A stretch of DNA of 45,136 bases from contig JALORN010000030.1 of NCBI GenBank assembly GCA_025458905.1, positions 1 to 45,136 on the forward strand, written 5' to 3'. Shown one piece after another: positions 25,089-34,532 of the stretch. Position numbers and translations under genes: made by a program. The DNA comes from Steroidobacteraceae bacterium (GTDB lineage Bacteria > Pseudomonadota > Gammaproteobacteria > Steroidobacterales > Steroidobacteraceae). Numbering within the stretch: position 1 is the stretch's first letter; each line of letters starts with the position of its first letter. Below the pieces are notes generated by a model that was given only the letters and a program-made list of their open reading frames with translations, was not told where the DNA came from and searched no databases.

Positions 25089-26693
25089 TTACTTGCGGAA
25101 CATCGCGAGCATGCGACGCGTGACGGCGAAGCCGCCGAACATGTTGACCGCGGTGAGTGCCAGAGCCACCACCGCGAGGCCGAGGATCAACGCGGAGGGC
25201 CGGCCGGCCCCGCCGTCGGCGAGCGGCGGCGCCACCTGCACCAGCGCGCCGACCGCGATGATGCTCGAGATGGCGTTGGTGACGCTCATCAGCGGCGTGT
25301 GCAGCGAGGGCGTGACGTTCCACACCACCTGGTAGCCGACGAAGCAGGCGAGCACGAACACGGTGAAGTGCCCGAGGAACGCGGCCGGCGCGTACGCGCC
25401 GACCAGCCAGAAGAGCGCGGCGCCGAAGCCGAACACCAGCGCGAGGCTCTGCACCGAGGCGGGCTCGCTGGCGCCGCCGTGGCCGTGCCCGCCCGACTTC
25501 TTCGCGGCGGGCGCGGCCGCGACGGCCGGCGCGGGCTTCGCGGCCGGCGGCGCCGGCAGTTTCAGCGGGGGCGCGGGCCAGGTCACCTCCCCTTCCTTGA
25601 TGACCGTGAGGCCGCGGATCGCGTCGTCGTCGAAGTTGACGTCGATCCTGCCATCCTTGGCCTTGCACAGCTCCTCGGTGAGCCGCAGCAGGTTGGTCGA
25701 GTAGAGCGTCGAGGCCTGGCGCGCGAGGCGGCTCGGCAGGTCGGTGTAGCCGATGAGGGTGACGCCGTGGCGCACCACGGCCTCGCCCGGCACGGTGAGC
25801 TCGCAGTTGCCGCCCTGCTCGGCCGCCATGTCGACGATCACGCTGCCGCTCTTCATGCTCCTGACCATCTCGGCCGTGATCAGGCGCGGCGCGGGCTTGC
25901 CGGGGATCAGGGCGGTGGTGATGATGATGTCGACCTCGCGCGCCTGCTTCGCGTACATCTCGCGCTGCGCAGCCTGGAAGCCCTCGCTCATGACCTTGGC
26001 ATAGCCGCCGCCACCCGAGCCCTCCTCCTCGTAGTCGACCTTGACGAACTCGCCGCCGAGCGAGACCACCTGGTCGGCGACCTCGGCACGCGTGTCGTTG
26101 GCGCGCACGATCGCCCCGAGGTTGGCGGCCGCGCCGATCGCCGCGAGACCCGCGACGCCGGCGCCGGCGATGAACACCTTGGCCGGCGGGATCTTGCCGG
26201 CCGCGGTCACCGACCCGTTGAACGGCCGCCCGAAGGCATGCGCGGCCTCGATGACGGCGCGATAGCCGCTGACGCCGGCGGTCGAGGTCAGCGCGTCCAT
26301 CTTCTGGGCGCGCGACAGCTGGCGCGGCAGGCAGTCGATCGCGAGCACGGTGGCGCGCCGCCCCGCCAGCTGCTGCATCAGCCCCGGGTTCTGCGCCGGC
26401 CAGATGAACCCCACCAGCGTGGTGCCCGGCCGCAGCTGCGCGACCTCGGCCTCGCTCGGCGGGCGAACCTTGAAGACGATGTCGGAGGCGGCGTAGAGCT
26501 CCCCGGCGCTGCCGGCGAGGCGCGCGCCCGCGGCCTGGTAGGCCTCGTCACCGAAACTCGCGGCCGCGCCCGCGCCGCTCTCCACCACGACCGCGAAGCC
26601 GAGCTTCACCAGCTTCTCGACCACCTCGGGAACGGTGGCCACACGCTTCTCGCCCGCGAAGGTCTCGCGGGGCACTCCGATCGTCAGGGACAT
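25089..26693 (-). CDS. pntA: NAD(P) transhydrogenase subunit alpha
   Basis: A 534-aa alpha subunit in one chain, as in Escherichia coli: an NAD(H)-binding domain I ([15 protein letters not shown] at the start, [13 protein letters not shown] at the dinucleotide fold, then R-A-N-D-T-R) and a C-terminal part with about four membrane helices ([12 protein letters not shown]). An alanine/proline linker with a His/Gly patch (G-G-H-G-H-G-G) separates them. I chose ATG 26691-26693 because AGGAAGAGG lies at the right distance. A GTG six bases upstream would be too close to it. The partner is pntB. Confidence 0.96.
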   Translation of the reverse strand: MSLTIGVPRETFAGEKRVATVPEVVEKLVKLGFAVVVESGAGAAASFGDEAYQAAGARLAGSAGELYAASDIVFKVRPPSEAEVAQLRPGTTLVGFIWPAQNPGLMQQLAGRRATVLAIDCLPRQLSRAQKMDALTSTAGVSGYRAVIEAAHAFGRPFNGSVTAAGKIPPAKVFIAGAGVAGLAAIGAAANLGAIVRANDTRAEVADQVVSLGGEFVKVDYEEEGSGGGGYAKVMSEGFQAAQREMYAKQAREVDIIITTALIPGKPAPRLITAEMVRSMKSGSVIVDMAAEQGGNCELTVPGEAVVRHGVTLIGYTDLPSRLARQASTLYSTNLLRLTEELCKAKDGRIDVNFDDDAIRGLTVIKEGEVTWPAPPLKLPAPPAAKPAPAVAAAPAAKKSGGHGHGGASEPASVQSLALVFGFGAALFWLVGAYAPAAFLGHFTVFVLACFVGYQVVWNVTPSLHTPLMSVTNAISSIIAVGALVQVAPPLADGGAGRPSALILGLAVVALALTAVNMFGGFAVTRRMLAMFRK

Positions 26694-26801
26694 GGCCACC
26701 TCTTCCTTGGGTCGCTCGGCTTTGGACGGGCGCTGACCGCCCTCCCCGGGGCGCGGCGCGAGGGGCGATGTTACCCGAAGCCCTGCGCTGCCTGAACCGG
26801 G

Positions 26802-27821
26802 TCAGTAGTAGTTGGGGATGCCGTCGACCCGGGAGACTCGACGTTCGGCGATGCGTCGCACGCAGTCGCGGGGCCAGCGCAGCGTCGCGCCGAGGTCGCG
26901 CAGCGCGTCCAGCCGCCCCGGGTCGGTGCACACCGCAAGCAGCAGGGCCCGGCGTGCCTCGCGCACCCGGCCGGCGACGCAGTACAGCACCCCGAGCCGC
27001 CACAGGTGCAGCGCATGCTCGCGCGGGTGCCGGCGCAGGTCCTCCCGGTACTTCGCGAGGAATTGCTCCTTGGCGCGCAGCTTGGCCGATAGCGAGCTGG
27101 AGATCTGCTCGCCGTGCAGGTAGCGACGCAGCAGCACCTCGGGGACGGCCCCGACCGCGCCGATGCGCGCCAGGCGGATCCAGAGGTCCCGGTCCTGCGC
27201 CCCGGCCAGCGTCTCGTCGAATCCGCCGATCGCCTGCAGGCTGCTCCGCCTGACCATCGCGTTCGAGGTCGTGAACGGCAGCTCGCGCAGGAAGTCCGTG
27301 CAGGTCATCGGCCTGTCCGCCACGTCGAAGCGGTGCACGAGGCGACCGCTGCGCGCCGAGACCAGGTCGGTACCGCAGTGGACCAGGACGAGCGGCGGGC
27401 CCGGCGCGTCGAAGCGCGCCACCTGCAGCGCCAGCTTGCGTGGCAGCCATTCGTCGTCGTCGTCGAGGAAGGCGACGAATTCGCCACGGCTCGCCTCGAT
27501 GCCCCGGTTGCGCGCCCGCGGGCCCCCGCCCGCCGCCGGCTGGCGCAGCACGCGCAGCCGCGGGTCGGGCCAGCCGGCCAGCAGCGCCGCCGTGTCGTCG
27601 GTCGAGGCGTCGTCGACGACCAGCACCTCGTGGTCGACGAAGCCCTGGGCGAACACCGACTCGAGCGCCCGGCGCAGCAGCGCGGCGCGGTTGCGGGTCG
27701 GGATGACCACGCTGACGCGGGGCGGCGGCGCCGCGTGCGAGGGCCTCACGCGGCGCACCCGGCGCGCGCTCGTTGCAGCGGCGGGTCGCGCAGCAGGACG
27801 CACATCCCGCCATCTCGCCAC
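26802..27821 (-). CDS. Family 2 glycosyltransferase
   Basis: A 339-aa GT-A fold glycosyltransferase expected to add a sugar to a lipid-linked or surface glycan. It has V-S-V-V-I-P-T-R-N-R (from about 36), V-V-D-D-A-S-T-D-D-T, and the metal-binding D-D-D-D-E-W after F-V-A-F-L. Next come R-N-R-G-I-E-A-S-R-G-E-like acceptor residues and E/Q-D-x-D-L-W-I-R-L (A-Q-D-R-D-L-W-I-R-L), characteristic of family 2. The C-terminal ~90 residues are helical and resemble a short TPR-like region. The GTG at 27821 gives a basic N-terminal extension of about 33 residues, so the true start is uncertain. It may cooperate with the acyltransferase and flippase at 30639-32704. Confidence 0.85.
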   Translation of the reverse strand: MARWRDVRPAARPAAATSARRVRRVRPSHAAPPPRVSVVIPTRNRAALLRRALESVFAQGFVDHEVLVVDDASTDDTAALLAGWPDPRLRVLRQPAAGGGPRARNRGIEASRGEFVAFLDDDDEWLPRKLALQVARFDAPGPPLVLVHCGTDLVSARSGRLVHRFDVADRPMTCTDFLRELPFTTSNAMVRRSSLQAIGGFDETLAGAQDRDLWIRLARIGAVGAVPEVLLRRYLHGEQISSSLSAKLRAKEQFLAKYREDLRRHPREHALHLWRLGVLYCVAGRVREARRALLLAVCTDPGRLDALRDLGATLRWPRDCVRRIAERRVSRVDGIPNYY

Positions 27822-27916
27822 GACCCGCGCCCGGCTGCGCCGACCCCGGTCACATCCGCCGCGTCACCGCCTTATGTCGGGCGGCGGAGGCCGTCCGGGC
27901 GCAGCTGCGCTCGCCC

Positions 27917-30373
27917 TCAGAACCGCGCGCTCAATGCGATGCCGTAGGTCCGCCGGTCGCCGAGGTTGACGTTCTGCACCGTGATCCCGAGACCGCTGAA
28001 CGCCGAGGCGCCCTGGATCATCACGGTGGTGTCGTCGAGCAGGTTCCGTCCCCAGAACGCCAGGTCGTAGCGCTCGTTGCGCACGCCGAGGCGCGCGCCG
28101 AGGAGCTTGCGGGCGCCCCAGGAGGACTGCGCGATGATGTCCCCGAACTGCTCGGACTCGTAGCGCAGGTCGGCGCGGCCGTACCACTGCCAGTCGCCGC
28201 GCAGCGCGGCCTCGTAGTCGGCCGAGAGGTTCAGCAGCCAGTCGCTCTGGCGGTGCAGCGACTGTCCGTCGAGAGCCACCGCGCGGGTCGCGCCCGGGAT
28301 CGGCGTGGACTGCACGCGGCCGGAGGCGACGTCGACCCAGCCGACGCGCGGCGCGCAGGTCGGGATCGCGAGACAGCTCGCGGCGTTCGCCGTGTCGTAG
28401 GCTCCCGCCCCGTCGAACTTCGGGTCGGAGTAGCTGACGGCGGCATCGAGGCGCAGCCCCGCCACCGGCTGTGCCGAGAGCTCGACCTCGACGCCGGAGA
28501 CCCTGGCCTGCCCGAGGTTGCGCACCACCGTGGCGCCGGTCTGCACCGCGGCGGGCGATGGCGGCGCCTGCAGCTGGATGTCCTCCCAGTCGATCGCGTA
28601 GGCCGCGACGTTCAGCACCAGCCGACGCTCCAGCCAGCTCGACTTGAGGCCGATCTCGTAGGTGGTGTTGCGTTCCGGGTCGTACTGCAGGTCCTCGATC
28701 AGCTGCGCCGTCGGGTTGAAGCCGCCGGCGCGCGTGCCGGTCGCGGCGCTCGCATAGACCTGCAGGTCGGGCGAGAACAGGTACTGCGCCGACAGCCGCC
28801 AGTCGTCGTAGTCCCAGTCGCCGCGCACGCCGTTGATGCCGTCCGGGTCCGGGAAGCCCGGCGCGATGCCGGTGAGCTGGTTCTGCAGCTTCTCCTCCTC
28901 GGTCCGCCGCACCTCGCCGCGCAGCCGGATGCGCTCGGTGACGTCGGCCTCGATGCTGGCGAACAGCGAGCGCTGCTCGATGTTGCTGACGCTGCGCGAG
29001 CCGCCCGGGAACGGCGAGCCGGTCGGCGACAGCCAGGCGTTCAGGAAGCTGGTCGTCGGGATCACGCGGAAGCCCGCCGGCAGGTTGCTCGAGAGGATGC
29101 TGAACAAGGTGTCGCCGACGCGATCGGTCTCGTAGCTGAAGCCGCCGACCTCGGCGCGCACGCGCCGGTCCGAGGGCGTCGCGTAGCGCAGCTCGAGGCT
29201 CTGGTCGTCGTCCTTCTGGTAGGCGCCGACGAACTGGTTCAGCAGCACGTAGCGGTTAAGGGGATTGGCGGGCGTGAACGGCGCCGGGCCCACCAGGAAG
29301 GGCGCGCCGTTGCGCTGCCGATCGAGGCCGGCGAACTGGTAGACGCGGTTGTCGTTGGTCGCGAGGATCGCGCTGATCTCGCCGAAGGGCAGCTCGACGC
29401 GCGGCCGCAGGTTCAGGCTCGTGGTCTCGACCTTGTTGCCGAGCTGCTCCGGCGCGACGTCGACGGCCGGGTACTGCAGGTCGAGGTCTTCGCCGTCGGG
29501 CCAGCGCCCGCAGAAGTAGTTCGGGCCGCGGAACTCGACGGGGGCGGCCGCCGGCACCGTGACCGGACCACAGTTGCGGGCGAACGCGCGCGCCGAGGGG
29601 GCGAACTCCGACAGTGCATAGTAGGCGGCAGCGTCGACCGTGACGGCGTCCGATGGCGTCCACTGCAGCGAGGCCTGCGCACCCTTTCGATCCGAGCCGC
29701 CGAGCTCCACGCCGCTGACCCGGTCGCGCCAGGTGCCGTCGTACGAGTTGTAGAGCAGCGCGAAGCGCGCCCGCAGCGACTCGCCGAGGATCGGGCCGGA
29801 CACCGTCGCCGTGGCGTCCGCGCGGGAGTAGTTGCCGAGCTCGGCGCGCACCGAGGCCTCCCACTCGGAGCTCGGCGCGCGCGTCACGTAGTTGATCGCA
29901 CCGGCGAACGAGTTGCGGCCGTACTGGGTGCTCTGCGGGCCGCGCAGCACCTCGATGCGCTCGACGTCGGTGAGCGCCACGTCGAGCGCGTTGTTGTTGA
30001 GGATGTAGACGCCGTCGAGGAACACCGAGACGCTGCCCTCGGCCGCGGCGGTGTTCGCCTGCGTCATGCCGCGCATCACCGGCGTCGTCAGGATGCCCTG
30101 GCCGAAGTCGACCATCGACAGGCCCGCCACCGACTGCGCGACGTCGCGGATCGTGCGCACTCCGGAGCGCACCAGCGTGTCGGCGCTCAGGGCCGTGATC
30201 GAGAGCGGGATGTCCTGCAACTTCTCCTCGCGCCGCCGCGCACTGACGACGACCTCGTCGAGGCTGGCCGCGGCCTCGGCGGCCTGCTGCGCGGAGGCCA
30301 TGGGCGGCGCCAGCGCGCCGGAAGCGGACAGTGCGAACCCGAGCACCAAAGACGAAGTCCGGATCGGTCGCAT
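27917..30373 (-). CDS. TonB-dependent outer-membrane receptor
   Basis: An 818-aa outer-membrane transporter. Signal peptide residues ~1-28 (M-R-P-I-R-T-S-S-L-V-L-G-F then A-M/A-S-A-Q); a plug domain from E-V-V-V-S-A-R-R-R-E-E-K-L-Q-D-I-P through V-F-L-D-G-V-Y-I and E-V-L-R-G-P-Q-S-T-Q-Y-G-R-N; then a long beta-barrel ending in an aromatic residue (...A-L-S-A-R-F), as needed for outer-membrane insertion. The sequence type (R-R-x-E-x-L-Q-D-I-P-x-S-I-T-A-L) is that of receptors abundant in sphingomonads and related degraders, where substrates range from siderophores to hydrophobic organics. There is no regulatory N-terminal extension or sigma/anti-sigma pair. The ligand is unknown. ATG 30373 is preceded by GGGGAGA. 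Confidence 0.92.
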   Translation of the reverse strand: MRPIRTSSLVLGFALSASGALAPPMASAQQAAEAAASLDEVVVSARRREEKLQDIPLSITALSADTLVRSGVRTIRDVAQSVAGLSMVDFGQGILTTPVMRGMTQANTAAAEGSVSVFLDGVYILNNNALDVALTDVERIEVLRGPQSTQYGRNSFAGAINYVTRAPSSEWEASVRAELGNYSRADATATVSGPILGESLRARFALLYNSYDGTWRDRVSGVELGGSDRKGAQASLQWTPSDAVTVDAAAYYALSEFAPSARAFARNCGPVTVPAAAPVEFRGPNYFCGRWPDGEDLDLQYPAVDVAPEQLGNKVETTSLNLRPRVELPFGEISAILATNDNRVYQFAGLDRQRNGAPFLVGPAPFTPANPLNRYVLLNQFVGAYQKDDDQSLELRYATPSDRRVRAEVGGFSYETDRVGDTLFSILSSNLPAGFRVIPTTSFLNAWLSPTGSPFPGGSRSVSNIEQRSLFASIEADVTERIRLRGEVRRTEEEKLQNQLTGIAPGFPDPDGINGVRGDWDYDDWRLSAQYLFSPDLQVYASAATGTRAGGFNPTAQLIEDLQYDPERNTTYEIGLKSSWLERRLVLNVAAYAIDWEDIQLQAPPSPAAVQTGATVVRNLGQARVSGVEVELSAQPVAGLRLDAAVSYSDPKFDGAGAYDTANAASCLAIPTCAPRVGWVDVASGRVQSTPIPGATRAVALDGQSLHRQSDWLLNLSADYEAALRGDWQWYGRADLRYESEQFGDIIAQSSWGARKLLGARLGVRNERYDLAFWGRNLLDDTTVMIQGASAFSGLGITVQNVNLGDRRTYGIALSARF

Positions 30374-30638
30374 GCTGGCGGTCTCCCCTGGCGATTGAGA
30401 TGCCGGGAATCCTGCGCCCGGCCGTGGCCGCGCCGCATGACCCTTGCTGGTGCCTCGATGCGTCGGCGTCATCAGGCGGCGCGGCAGACCGAAGCTGCAC
30501 CCGCCGGGTCCGGCAGCGTCGGTGGCGCGGCGGATCGCCGCCCGGTATCGCCTGTGCTATCGTCCGCCCGCCCGTGAACCTGCCCGTCCCCGACACCCTT
30601 GGCCCCGCCTGCGGCGACCGTCGAGCACCGCGACTGCC

Positions 30639-31250
30639 GTGATCGTCCGGTCCCTGAAGCGTCTCGCCTGGAAACTGAGCGAGCGCCGCATGCTCGTCCG
30701 GCTGGATCGGCGCATCGCGCGGCTGCGCGCGCTCGGCATGGTGATCGGCGAAGACGTGAACCTGCCGGCGTCCACCTGGGTCGACGAAAGCCACTGCTTC
30801 CTGATCCGGATCGGCGATCACTGCGGCTTCGGCGACGACTGCGTGATCCTCGCGCACGATGCGTTGATGGACGAGTTCCTGAATGCGACGCGCATCGGGC
30901 GGATCGTCTTCCATCCGTCCTGCCACATCGGCGCGCGCACCGTGATCCTGCCGGGCGTGGAGATCGGACCCCGGACGATCGTCGGGGCCAACTCCGTGGT
31001 CAGCCGGACGCTGCCCCCCGACACCGTGTGCGCCGGGGCGCCGGCGCGCGTGCTGTGTTCGCTCGACGAGTTCCGCGAGCGTTACCGGGCGCGCATCGCG
31101 TCCTCGCGGACGTTCCGCTACGACGACTACAGCATCCAGTACCTGACCCCGGAGCGCCGGGCCGAGCTCGTCGCGGCGGTGCAGGACGGCGACGCCTTCA
31201 TCGTCGATGGCGGGCATCGCCCCGCGGCGGCACCGAAGGGTGAGGGTTAG
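30639..31250 (+). CDS. Hexapeptide-repeat acyltransferase
   Basis: A 203-aa protein with left-handed beta-helix (hexapeptide) repeats in the central part: I-G-E-D-V-N-L-P, I-G-D-H-C-G-F-G-D-D-C-V-I, I-G-R-I-V-F-H-P-S-C-H-I-G-A-R-T-V-I-L-P-G-V-E-I-G-P-R-T-I-V-G-A. These end with N-S-V-V-S-R-T-L-P-P-D-T-V-C-A-G-A-P-A-R-V, the standard closing of sugar and serine acetyltransferases. It probably acetylates a glycan precursor. The start is GTG 30639. An upstream extension of the frame has no coding quality. It is divergent from the TonB receptor, and its stop overlaps the convergent flippase gene by four bases (TTAG). Confidence 0.82.
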   Translation: MIVRSLKRLAWKLSERRMLVRLDRRIARLRALGMVIGEDVNLPASTWVDESHCFLIRIGDHCGFGDDCVILAHDALMDEFLNATRIGRIVFHPSCHIGARTVILPGVEIGPRTIVGANSVVSRTLPPDTVCAGAPARVLCSLDEFRERYRARIASSRTFRYDDYSIQYLTPERRAELVAAVQDGDAFIVDGGHRPAAAPKGEG

Positions 31251-32704
31251 GGCGACGCCGGCCGCGAGCGCCCGAGCCGCCGCGTGGCCTGCCGCCACAG
31301 CCACCCTGCCTCCTCGACTCGCAGCCCGTTCGCGAGCGCCACGAACACCGCGAGGTACAGCACGCTGCTCGCGACGGCGCCGGCGATGCCCATCGCCTCG
31401 GTCCAGAACGAGGGCAGGATGACGGACGCGGCCACCAGGGCGGCCAGTGCCACCTTCGAGAGATCCCGCAGCGGCAGCAGCTCGGCCAGCCGGAGGCCCT
31501 GTGCACGCGCGGTGACCACGAGCAGGTAGGACAGCGCCACGAGCTGGGAGCCGAGCAAGGCCAGCGCCGCGCCGGTAGCCCCCAGCGCGGGCACCAGCAC
31601 GGAGACGAGCGCGAGGTTCAGCACCAGCACGATCACATTGCCCACCAGCATGAGGCGCGTCTTGTTGATCGCGCGCAGCGCGACGGCGATGTCGACGCAA
31701 GAGATCAGCAGCGAGGCACAGTAGACCTGGAACACGGGGATCGCATCCCGGTAGCGGGCGGAGAACAAGGTGGTCACGAACAGCTCCGCATAGCGCCCGA
31801 GGAGGAGCGCCAGCGGCAGGAGCAGGATCGCGAACAGCACGACCGCCCGTCGCCACAGCGGCAGCCAGCCATTGGGATCCTGCGTCGTCAGGTTCGCCAT
31901 GCGCGGCAGCATCACGTCGGAGACGGAGTTGCGCAGCGGCGAGACCACCATCGTGACGTAGCCGGCGATCACGAACTGCGCGAGCGCGGCCTCGCCGAGC
32001 GAGCGCGAGACGAAGACACCGCCGATCGAGGAATTCAGCGTCGAGACGAACACGGCGATGCCGCTCGGCACGCAGAAGGCGAGCTGCTCGGACCAGCTCG
32101 AGCGCGGCGCCGCCGAGCCCTCGCGCCGCGACAGGCGTCGCCACCAGAAGGTCGAAACCCCCAGCCGGACGGCCTCGAAGCACACCAGCGACCAGACGAT
32201 CACGCCCGGGTCGGGACGGATCGATGCCGCGCCGATCACGACCAGCAGCCGCATGACCAGCCGGCCCGCCGTGTAGGCGAACACCGCCGTCGACTGGCGC
32301 CTCGCGAGCCACAGCGACTCCCAGAAGTCGACGTTGACGTAGAACAGCACGTACAGGATGCAGGGCAGCAGCAGCTCGCCGACCAGCGGCGTGGGGCCCA
32401 GCCTGTCGACCAGCGCGAACACCACGACCGCGAGCCCCGAGGAGACCGCACAGGCGAGCACGATGCGACGCACGTAGCCCCAGGCGCCCTCGGGCTGCAG
32501 GCCGACGAAATACAGCAGGCTGTTGGGGAGCGAGAAGCCTGCGATGCTGGCGACCAGCGTCGCGTACAGCAGGAACTCGCGGTAGACGCCGAAGTCCTGC
32601 ACGGTCAGCAGCCGCACGAGGATCACCGGGCTGATGACCATCAGGCCCTGGTTGATCAGTCGCGCGGCCGAGACGACCAGCGCCTGGCGGCTCAGGCTCG
32701 ACAC
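31247..32704 (-). CDS. Polysaccharide/O-antigen flippase-like membrane protein
   Basis: A 485-aa inner-membrane protein with about twelve to fourteen hydrophobic helices, no large soluble domain, and the N-terminal pattern S-R-Q-A-L-V-V-S-A-A-R-L-I-N-Q-G-L followed by L-T-V-Q-D-F-G-V-Y-R-E. This is typical of the polysaccharide-transport (Wzx/MOP) superfamily. Such proteins move lipid-linked glycans across the inner membrane. GTG 32702-32704 is the start. Nearby acyltransferase and glycosyltransferase genes support a surface-glycan role, but no polymerase or complete cluster is present. Confidence 0.8.
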   Translation of the reverse strand: MSSLSRQALVVSAARLINQGLMVISPVILVRLLTVQDFGVYREFLLYATLVASIAGFSLPNSLLYFVGLQPEGAWGYVRRIVLACAVSSGLAVVVFALVDRLGPTPLVGELLLPCILYVLFYVNVDFWESLWLARRQSTAVFAYTAGRLVMRLLVVIGAASIRPDPGVIVWSLVCFEAVRLGVSTFWWRRLSRREGSAAPRSSWSEQLAFCVPSGIAVFVSTLNSSIGGVFVSRSLGEAALAQFVIAGYVTMVVSPLRNSVSDVMLPRMANLTTQDPNGWLPLWRRAVVLFAILLLPLALLLGRYAELFVTTLFSARYRDAIPVFQVYCASLLISCVDIAVALRAINKTRLMLVGNVIVLVLNLALVSVLVPALGATGAALALLGSQLVALSYLLVVTARAQGLRLAELLPLRDLSKVALAALVAASVILPSFWTEAMGIAGAVASSVLYLAVFVALANGLRVEEAGWLWRQATRRLGRSRPASP

Positions 32705-32848
32705 GTCGGCGCCTTCAATGCCCGCTCAGCGGAGACCGTCTCTCGTGCGCATCGCGCCAGCATGCCACGTGGCGGGGACGCCGAGAACGGGCAGCCCGCC
32801 GCATCACCCTGCCCGCAGCGACGCGGCGACGCGGCGGGCTGCGGCGCG

Positions 32849-33211
32849 TCAGGCGCGCGACACCTTCTCGACGACGTGCATGATGGGCGGGTCCTGCGCA
32901 GCCATGGCCTCGACCTCCTGCTGGAAGCCGCGCATGATCCGCGCGACGTACGCCCGGGTCGCCAGGCCGCGCTCCTCGGCGGCGACGCCAGCGGGCGCGT
33001 ACGCCTCGATGTCGGCGCGGCTGATGGTGCCCTTGTCGTCGAGCAGGCGTTCCACCGTGTCCTGTCGCTCGCGCAGCGCCGAGACCTCCGCAGCGAGCGC
33101 CAGCACCAGCGAGTACAGCCGCTCGACGGCGGGGTCGTCGAGGAACTGCGGCCTGCGGCCCTTGGCGCGACGGCCCGCCAGGGCCACCCAGTCCAGTGAT
33201 TGCTCGCTCAT
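32849..33211 (-). CDS. Small hypothetical protein coupled to a methyltransferase
   Basis: A 120-aa soluble protein. The centre (L-V-L-A-L-A-A-E-V-S-A-L-R-E-R-Q-D-T-V) is predicted coiled coil, followed by D-D-K-G-T-I-S-R-A-D-I-E-A-Y and E-R-G-L-A-T-R-A-Y-V-A-R-I-M-R-G-F. The ATG overlaps the methyltransferase stop as ATGA (33208-33211), so expression is probably coupled and the product may form a complex with that enzyme. I do not recognise the family. Confidence 0.75.
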   Translation of the reverse strand: MSEQSLDWVALAGRRAKGRRPQFLDDPAVERLYSLVLALAAEVSALRERQDTVERLLDDKGTISRADIEAYAPAGVAAEERGLATRAYVARIMRGFQQEVEAMAAQDPPIMHVVEKVSRA

Positions 33212-34437
33212 GCCGTCTGCTCCCCTGCCAGGTCCCGAGGCTGCGCCTGCTTCCAGGCGCCGTATGCGTTCCAGATGGCCGCGCGGCCGAAGTCCTCCTG
33301 CGGCCCGGCGGGCGAGCCCGGGAAGCGCGAGCGGTCCACCACGGCACGCACCGCGGCGACGAATTGCCGTTCGCGCGGCCAGCCGGCGCGCTCCATCACG
33401 TCGTGGATGTCCTGCGCGTGCATCGACGACCAGAACGGCTCGTTGTTGTTGAAGGTGTCCCAGTCGCGCAGGAACTGCTCGAACAGTGGCATGTCCTCGG
33501 TGAACTGCGGCTGCTCGACCTGCAGGATCAGGCCGCCGGGTGCGAGCACGCGGTGGGCCTCGGCGAGGATGCGCGGCATGGAGCCCGCCGAGAGTTCGTG
33601 CAGGAACATGGTGGTCTGGACCCAGTCGAAGTGCGCGTCGGCCCAGCGCGAGAGATCTTCGGCGTCCGCCTGCACGAAGCGGATGTTGCGCACGCCGAGG
33701 CCGGCGGCACGCGCGGCGCCGTAGCGCAGCGCGGCGGCCGCGGTGTCGATCGCGACCACCTCCGCCTCGGGGAAGGCCTGCGCGATGGGCACGGCGTTGT
33801 GGCCCACGGTGCAGCCGACGTCGAGGATGCGACGCGGCCTCCAGCCGGGATGCTGCTGCTGCACCCAGGCGACCACGGCCTGCCCGCCGCCGTCGGTCAG
33901 GCCGCCGAGCGCCCCGCCGGTGGTCGCGAAGATCCCGACGTCGTAGTTGGCGCCCGCCGAGACGTCGCCGGGCCGCTCCTCGCCATGGTAGCCACCGGGC
34001 TGGCAGTGCACGTCGACGACGGTCTGGTAGTCGGGCTGGCGGATCGCGGGATCCAGCTCGAGCTGGCCCGAGGCGTCGTTGAGGGCGCGCGCGCGGGCGT
34101 CGAGTTCGTCGAGCTGGCGCAGCACCACCTGCCGCCCGTTGTGCTGGCGCATCTCCATGGAATTGCGCTTGAGCGTCGACCACGCGCGATGCCAGGGATC
34201 GCGGTTCATGGCGTCGCGGATCTCGTAGCGATGCTGCGGCTCGCGCCCGTGCTCGGCGCGGAAGGCCGGCAGCACGCGGGTCTCGTAGGCGAGCCGGTTG
34301 CCGTGCCCGATGGGCCCGGACAGGTAGCGATTGAAGTGGGTGAGGAAGTTGAAGCGCGCGGCTTCGTCGTGGCTCGCGCGCGGCATCATCGGGTGGCGCG
34401 TCAGCGCGGTGTAGGGCGGGGGCAGGTCGGTCGCCAT
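33208..34437 (-). CDS. SAM-dependent methyltransferase with a long N-terminal domain
   Basis: A 409-aa protein. The class I methyltransferase fold starts only at about residue 200: motif I is I-L-D-V-G-C-T-V-G-H-N (204-214; the usual G-x-G-x-G is altered to G-C-T-V-G), then V-V-A-I-D-T-A, V-Q-A-D-A-E-D-L, F-D-W-V-Q-T-T-M-F-L-H-E-L and V-L-A-P-G-G. The first ~190 residues (P-P-P-Y-T-A-L-T-R-H-P-M-M-P..., H-F-N-R-Y-L-S-G) are not part of that fold and I do not recognise them. They may set substrate specificity. A GAGGAG site precedes the ATG. It is coupled to the downstream small gene and divergent from a LysR-type regulator that could control it. Confidence 0.82.
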   Translation of the reverse strand: MATDLPPPYTALTRHPMMPRASHDEAARFNFLTHFNRYLSGPIGHGNRLAYETRVLPAFRAEHGREPQHRYEIRDAMNRDPWHRAWSTLKRNSMEMRQHNGRQVVLRQLDELDARARALNDASGQLELDPAIRQPDYQTVVDVHCQPGGYHGEERPGDVSAGANYDVGIFATTGGALGGLTDGGGQAVVAWVQQQHPGWRPRRILDVGCTVGHNAVPIAQAFPEAEVVAIDTAAAALRYGAARAAGLGVRNIRFVQADAEDLSRWADAHFDWVQTTMFLHELSAGSMPRILAEAHRVLAPGGLILQVEQPQFTEDMPLFEQFLRDWDTFNNNEPFWSSMHAQDIHDVMERAGWPRERQFVAAVRAVVDRSRFPGSPAGPQEDFGRAAIWNAYGAWKQAQPRDLAGEQTA

Positions 34438-34532
34438 GGTGGCGGTCTCCTCGGGCCTTGCGATCTCGATGCCGAGGCTAACCCCGCGATATCATCCAGA
34501 ACCATCGAACCTTCTTGACGGACGATTCGACG

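Noticed and set aside
34438..34532. Possible LysR operator (imperfect ATCGAA/TTCGAC repeats)
   Set aside because: Arms are short and imperfect and no T-N11-A site stands out; location alone is not enough.
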